DNA of 6,388 nt, taken from contig CBDURC010000179.1 of assembly GCA_965369635.1 (NCBI GenBank), positions 1 to 6,388 of the forward strand, read 5' to 3'. Positions 3,978 to 6,388 of the stretch are shown in pieces; within the stretch, counting starts at the first letter, position 1; every line of letters starts with the position of its first letter. The position numbers were made by a program, and so were the translations under genes. The DNA is from UBA3071 sp965369635. GTDB taxonomy: Bacteria > Chloroflexota > Anaerolineae > UBA3071. Under the pieces are notes generated by a model that saw nothing but the letters and a program-made list of their open reading frames with translations, made no database searches and was not told where the DNA came from.

Positions 3978-5840
3978 TCACTGCACCAGGACGGCATCGA
4001 ACCTGCACGTATCCAGACAGACACCACACTTGATGCAGAGATCCTGGTCTATCGTGTGGACGGCCTTCTTCTCTCCGGAAATGGCATCCTGCGGGCACTG
4101 GCGGGCGCAGGCGGTGCAGCCGTTGCACTGCTCAGGATCAATGGTGTAGGTGATCAGCGCTTTGCACACGCCCGCCGGACACCTGTGATCATGGATGTGG
4201 GCCTCGTATTCGTCACGGAAGTACCGAATGGTGGAAAGCACAGGATTGGCCGCGGTTCTGCCCAGGGCACAGAGCGAGAACCCCTCCAGCAGTTCGCCCA
4301 TCTCTTCCAGCAGGGTTATGTCATCAGGCCGGCCCGCGCCGTTGCAGATACGGTCGAGCACCTCCAGGCTGCGTGCGATTCCCTCGCGGCAGGGAGTGCA
4401 CTTGCCGCACGATTCCTCACGCAGGAAGTTCAGGAAGTAGCGGGCCACATCCACCATGCAGATGCACTCGTCCATGACGATCATGCCGCCGGAGCCCATC
4501 ATCGAACCGACCTTGGTCAGTTCATCGAAGTCCACCGGCAAGTCCAGCAAGCTTTCGGGGATGCAGCCGCCCGATGGCCCGCCGGTCTGCACGGCCTTGA
4601 ACTTCTTGCCTCCCGGAATGCCGCCGCCGATGTCGAAGATGATCTCCCGCAAGGTGATGCCCATGGGAACTTCCACCAGGCCGGTGTTGTTGACCTTGCC
4701 TACCAGGGAGAAGATCTTGGTGCCCTTGCTGCCCTCGGTGCCGATGTTGGCGTACCACTCCCAGCCTTTGTCAATGATCAGCGGCACGTTAGCCCAGGTC
4801 TCCACGTTGTTGAGGTTGCTGGGCTTTTCCCACAGGCCGCGCTCCACCGAGCGCACGTACTTGGCCCGTGGTTCCCCCACATCCCCTTCGAGCGAGCGCA
4901 TCAAGGCGCTCGACTCGCCACAGACGAACGCTCCGCCGCCGCGCCGGATGGCAATGTCGAAATCGAAACCGGAGCCCAGGATGCCTTGCCCCAGCAGGCC
5001 GTAGGCCCGTGCCTGTTCCAGGGCAAGGCTGAGATGGTGCACGGCCAACGGGTACTCGTGGCGGATGTAGACGTATCCCTCGTGACTGCCGATACCGTAG
5101 GCGGCGATGATCATGCCTTCCAGGATGCTGTGAGGGTTGCCTTCCAGTAGACCGCGATCCATGTATGCTCCAGGGTCTCCCTCATCAGCGTTGCAAATGA
5201 CGTACTTGGGCTCACCTGCTGCCCGGCGGCAGCTTTCCCACTTGCGCCCGGTGGGGAAGCCCGCTCCGCCGCGGCCCCGCAGGCCAGAGCGCTTGATCGT
5301 GTCAATCACCTCTTCGGGTTGCATGGAGAAGAGCACTTTGCCTAGCGAGCGGTAGCCACCCAGCTCGATGTAGTCCTCAATGCGTGTAGGGTCAATGGAG
5401 CGAGCCTGCTCGAACAGGATGCGCTGCTGCTTGCGGTAGAAGGGTACGTCCTTCTCGTAGGTGACCCGCTCGCCCGTAGCTGGGTCCACGTGCAGCAGCC
5501 GTTCCACGATCTGCCCCTGCTGCACAGTCTTTTCCACGATCTCCGACACATCTTTGTCTTTGACCTTCTGGTACAGGATGCCGGCGGGCTCCACGATCAC
5601 AATGGGCTCAATGGCGCAGAAGCCGTGGCAGCCGGTGGTCTTGAGCTTGACCTGCTCTGCCAGGCCTCGCCCGGCCAACTCCGTTTCGAAAGCAGAGATG
5701 ACCTGCTCCGAACCATAGGCCTGGCAGCAGGTGCCGTTGCTGACGGTGATGCATGGCTGGCTGGGGTCGTGCGCTGCTGCCAGCGTGGCCTGCAATCGCT
5801 TCAGATCTTCGAAGCTGCGCAGTTTCTCCACTGGGGTCAT
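3978..5840 (-). CDS. nuoF: NuoF-like NAD(H)/FMN-binding subunit with Trx-like and double [4Fe-4S] domains (HydB/HndC type)
   Basis: The 620-residue protein is larger than respiratory NuoF and has the domain order of HydB/HndC-type subunits. Residues 25-100 form a thioredoxin-like [2Fe-2S] domain (C38, C39, C71, C75), with Ser34 where the first ligand often lies. The core has GLRGRGGAGFPTGRKW (187-202) for NADH/FMN, CNADEGDPGAYMDR (216-229), CGESSALMRSLEG (308-320), and the N3-type cluster ESCGKCTPCREG (C478, C481, C484) with C524. The C-terminus adds C554/C559 and two [4Fe-4S] motifs: C572, C575, C578, C582 and C602, C605, C608, C612. It would oxidise or reduce NAD(P)(H) and pass electrons to the Hdr-like subunits. 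The start at 5840 forms an ATGA overlap with the NuoE-like stop and has a GGAGG 7 bases upstream; the longer frame to 5960 is rejected. No membrane complex I genes are near, so it is a soluble module. Confidence 0.95.
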   Translation of the reverse strand: MTPVEKLRSFEDLKRLQATLAAAHDPSQPCITVSNGTCCQAYGSEQVISAFETELAGRGLAEQVKLKTTGCHGFCAIEPIVIVEPAGILYQKVKDKDVSEIVEKTVQQGQIVERLLHVDPATGERVTYEKDVPFYRKQQRILFEQARSIDPTRIEDYIELGGYRSLGKVLFSMQPEEVIDTIKRSGLRGRGGAGFPTGRKWESCRRAAGEPKYVICNADEGDPGAYMDRGLLEGNPHSILEGMIIAAYGIGSHEGYVYIRHEYPLAVHHLSLALEQARAYGLLGQGILGSGFDFDIAIRRGGGAFVCGESSALMRSLEGDVGEPRAKYVRSVERGLWEKPSNLNNVETWANVPLIIDKGWEWYANIGTEGSKGTKIFSLVGKVNNTGLVEVPMGITLREIIFDIGGGIPGGKKFKAVQTGGPSGGCIPESLLDLPVDFDELTKVGSMMGSGGMIVMDECICMVDVARYFLNFLREESCGKCTPCREGIARSLEVLDRICNGAGRPDDITLLEEMGELLEGFSLCALGRTAANPVLSTIRYFRDEYEAHIHDHRCPAGVCKALITYTIDPEQCNGCTACARQCPQDAISGEKKAVHTIDQDLCIKCGVCLDTCRFDAVLVQ

Positions 5841-6361
5841 GCCTCGCCCTCCCCGTCGGAGCGTGTCCGGTGCATCCTTTTCAACAAGCGACTCGCCTTG
5901 GCCGGGTTCATCTCGCCGTGGTATTCTCCATCCATCACTACGACCGGCCCCAGAGCGCAAGCGCCCAGGCAGTTGACGGTTTCCAATGTGAATTCCATCT
6001 GCTCGTCGGTCTCGCCGGCGTGGATGCCCAGTTCCCGTTCCAGCGTGTCTAGCACCTTGACCGCTCCGCGCACGTGACAGGCGGTGCCCGTGCAGACGTG
6101 GATCAGGTGCCTGCCCCGCGGCTCCAGGCTGAAAGCCCGGTAGAACGTAGCCAGGCTATACACCTTGGATACTGGGATGTCCAACCGTTCGGCCACGTAG
6201 CGCAGCGTGCCCTCCGGCAGGTAGTTTGCCTCTTCTTGCAGGTCTTGCAGGATGGCAATGATAGCCGACGGGTCCCCCCTATGCCGGCCCACGACGCTCT
6301 CGACGGTCGCCATTTCCATTTCCAGTTCTTCCAGTTCCAATGATGGCTCACTCTGACCCAT
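5837..6361 (-). CDS. nuoE: NuoE-like [2Fe-2S] subunit (HydC/HndA type)
   Basis: This 174-residue protein is a thioredoxin-like ferredoxin of the 24-kDa complex I subunit family. The N-terminal helical part (about 20-80) has the family pattern ILQDLQEEANYLPE and VSKVYSLATFYRAF. The [2Fe-2S] ligands are C90 and C95 in HVCTGTACHVRG, and C131 and C135 in NCLGACALGPV. It normally docks on NuoF/HydB and accepts electrons from the FMN. ATG 6361 is preceded by AAGGA at an 8-base spacing. The stop TGA overlaps the start of the NuoF-like gene by 4 bases (ATGA), so the two are translationally coupled. It is the first gene seen in the operon; only 27 bases upstream are present and no promoter can be judged. 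A glutamate-rich N-terminal run (ELEELEMEME-like, about 9-17) is slightly unusual but harmless. Confidence 0.95.
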   Translation of the reverse strand: MGQSEPSLELEELEMEMATVESVVGRHRGDPSAIIAILQDLQEEANYLPEGTLRYVAERLDIPVSKVYSLATFYRAFSLEPRGRHLIHVCTGTACHVRGAVKVLDTLERELGIHAGETDEQMEFTLETVNCLGACALGPVVVMDGEYHGEMNPAKASRLLKRMHRTRSDGEGEA

Positions 6362-6388
6362 ATTTCAAGTCCTTCGTGTTTGGCAAAT

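Noticed and set aside
4056..5150. Plus-strand open frame of 364 codons
   Set aside because: It is antisense to the NuoF-like gene with its complete set of FMN, NADH and Fe-S motifs; the translated product has no family resemblance.
5841..5960. Upstream 40-residue extension of the NuoF-like gene
   Set aside because: It overlaps the NuoE-like gene in another frame and is rich in Arg/Gly/Asp without domain content. The ATG at 5840 gives the typical ATGA coupling and has a good Shine-Dalgarno.

Overview
The window looks like part of one minus-strand operon from a moderately GC-rich anaerobic or facultative bacterium. The intergenic short-period repeat arrays, a solitary GxxExxY gene and the soluble Hdr/NuoEF redox genes remind me of Chloroflexota (Anaerolineae-like) genomes. 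That placement is a weak inference, and nothing in the window fixes the taxon.

In transcription order (high to low coordinates) the genes are: a NuoE-like [2Fe-2S] subunit (6361-5837); a NuoF-like NAD(H)/FMN subunit with an N-terminal thioredoxin-like domain and a C-terminal double [4Fe-4S] domain (5840-3978, ATGA overlap with the gene before); a GxxExxY-family gene (3880-3479) enclosed by 34-bp imperfect inverted repeats; a chimera of a NuoG-type N-terminus and the C-terminal half of HdrA (3389-1887); an HdrC-HdrB (HdrD-like) fusion with two CCG motifs (1743-604); and the N-terminal 118 codons of a canonical HdrA (356 to the window edge). No gene is supported on the plus strand.

Together the genes describe a soluble, cytoplasmic flavin/Fe-S complex. 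NuoE/NuoF would exchange electrons with NAD(H). The chimera and HdrA would carry them through Fe-S chains and FAD. The HdrD-like subunit would reduce or oxidise a disulfide-type or other low-molecular acceptor. By analogy with HdrABC, with HydABC-type (NuoF-related) bifurcating enzymes and with the Bam complex of class II benzoyl-CoA reductase, flavin-based electron bifurcation is plausible. The acceptor cannot be read from this window.

The most unusual part lies between the genes. Every gap longer than a few bases holds a different repeat-type element: a 9-unit heptamer array (403-465), a MITE-like inverted repeat with 10-bp flanking direct repeats (477-597), a 13-unit octamer array that runs into the 3' end of the chimera gene (1795-1898), and the inverted-repeat-bounded GxxExxY cassette (3406-3973). 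The operon has apparently been colonised repeatedly at its gene junctions without breaking any reading frame.
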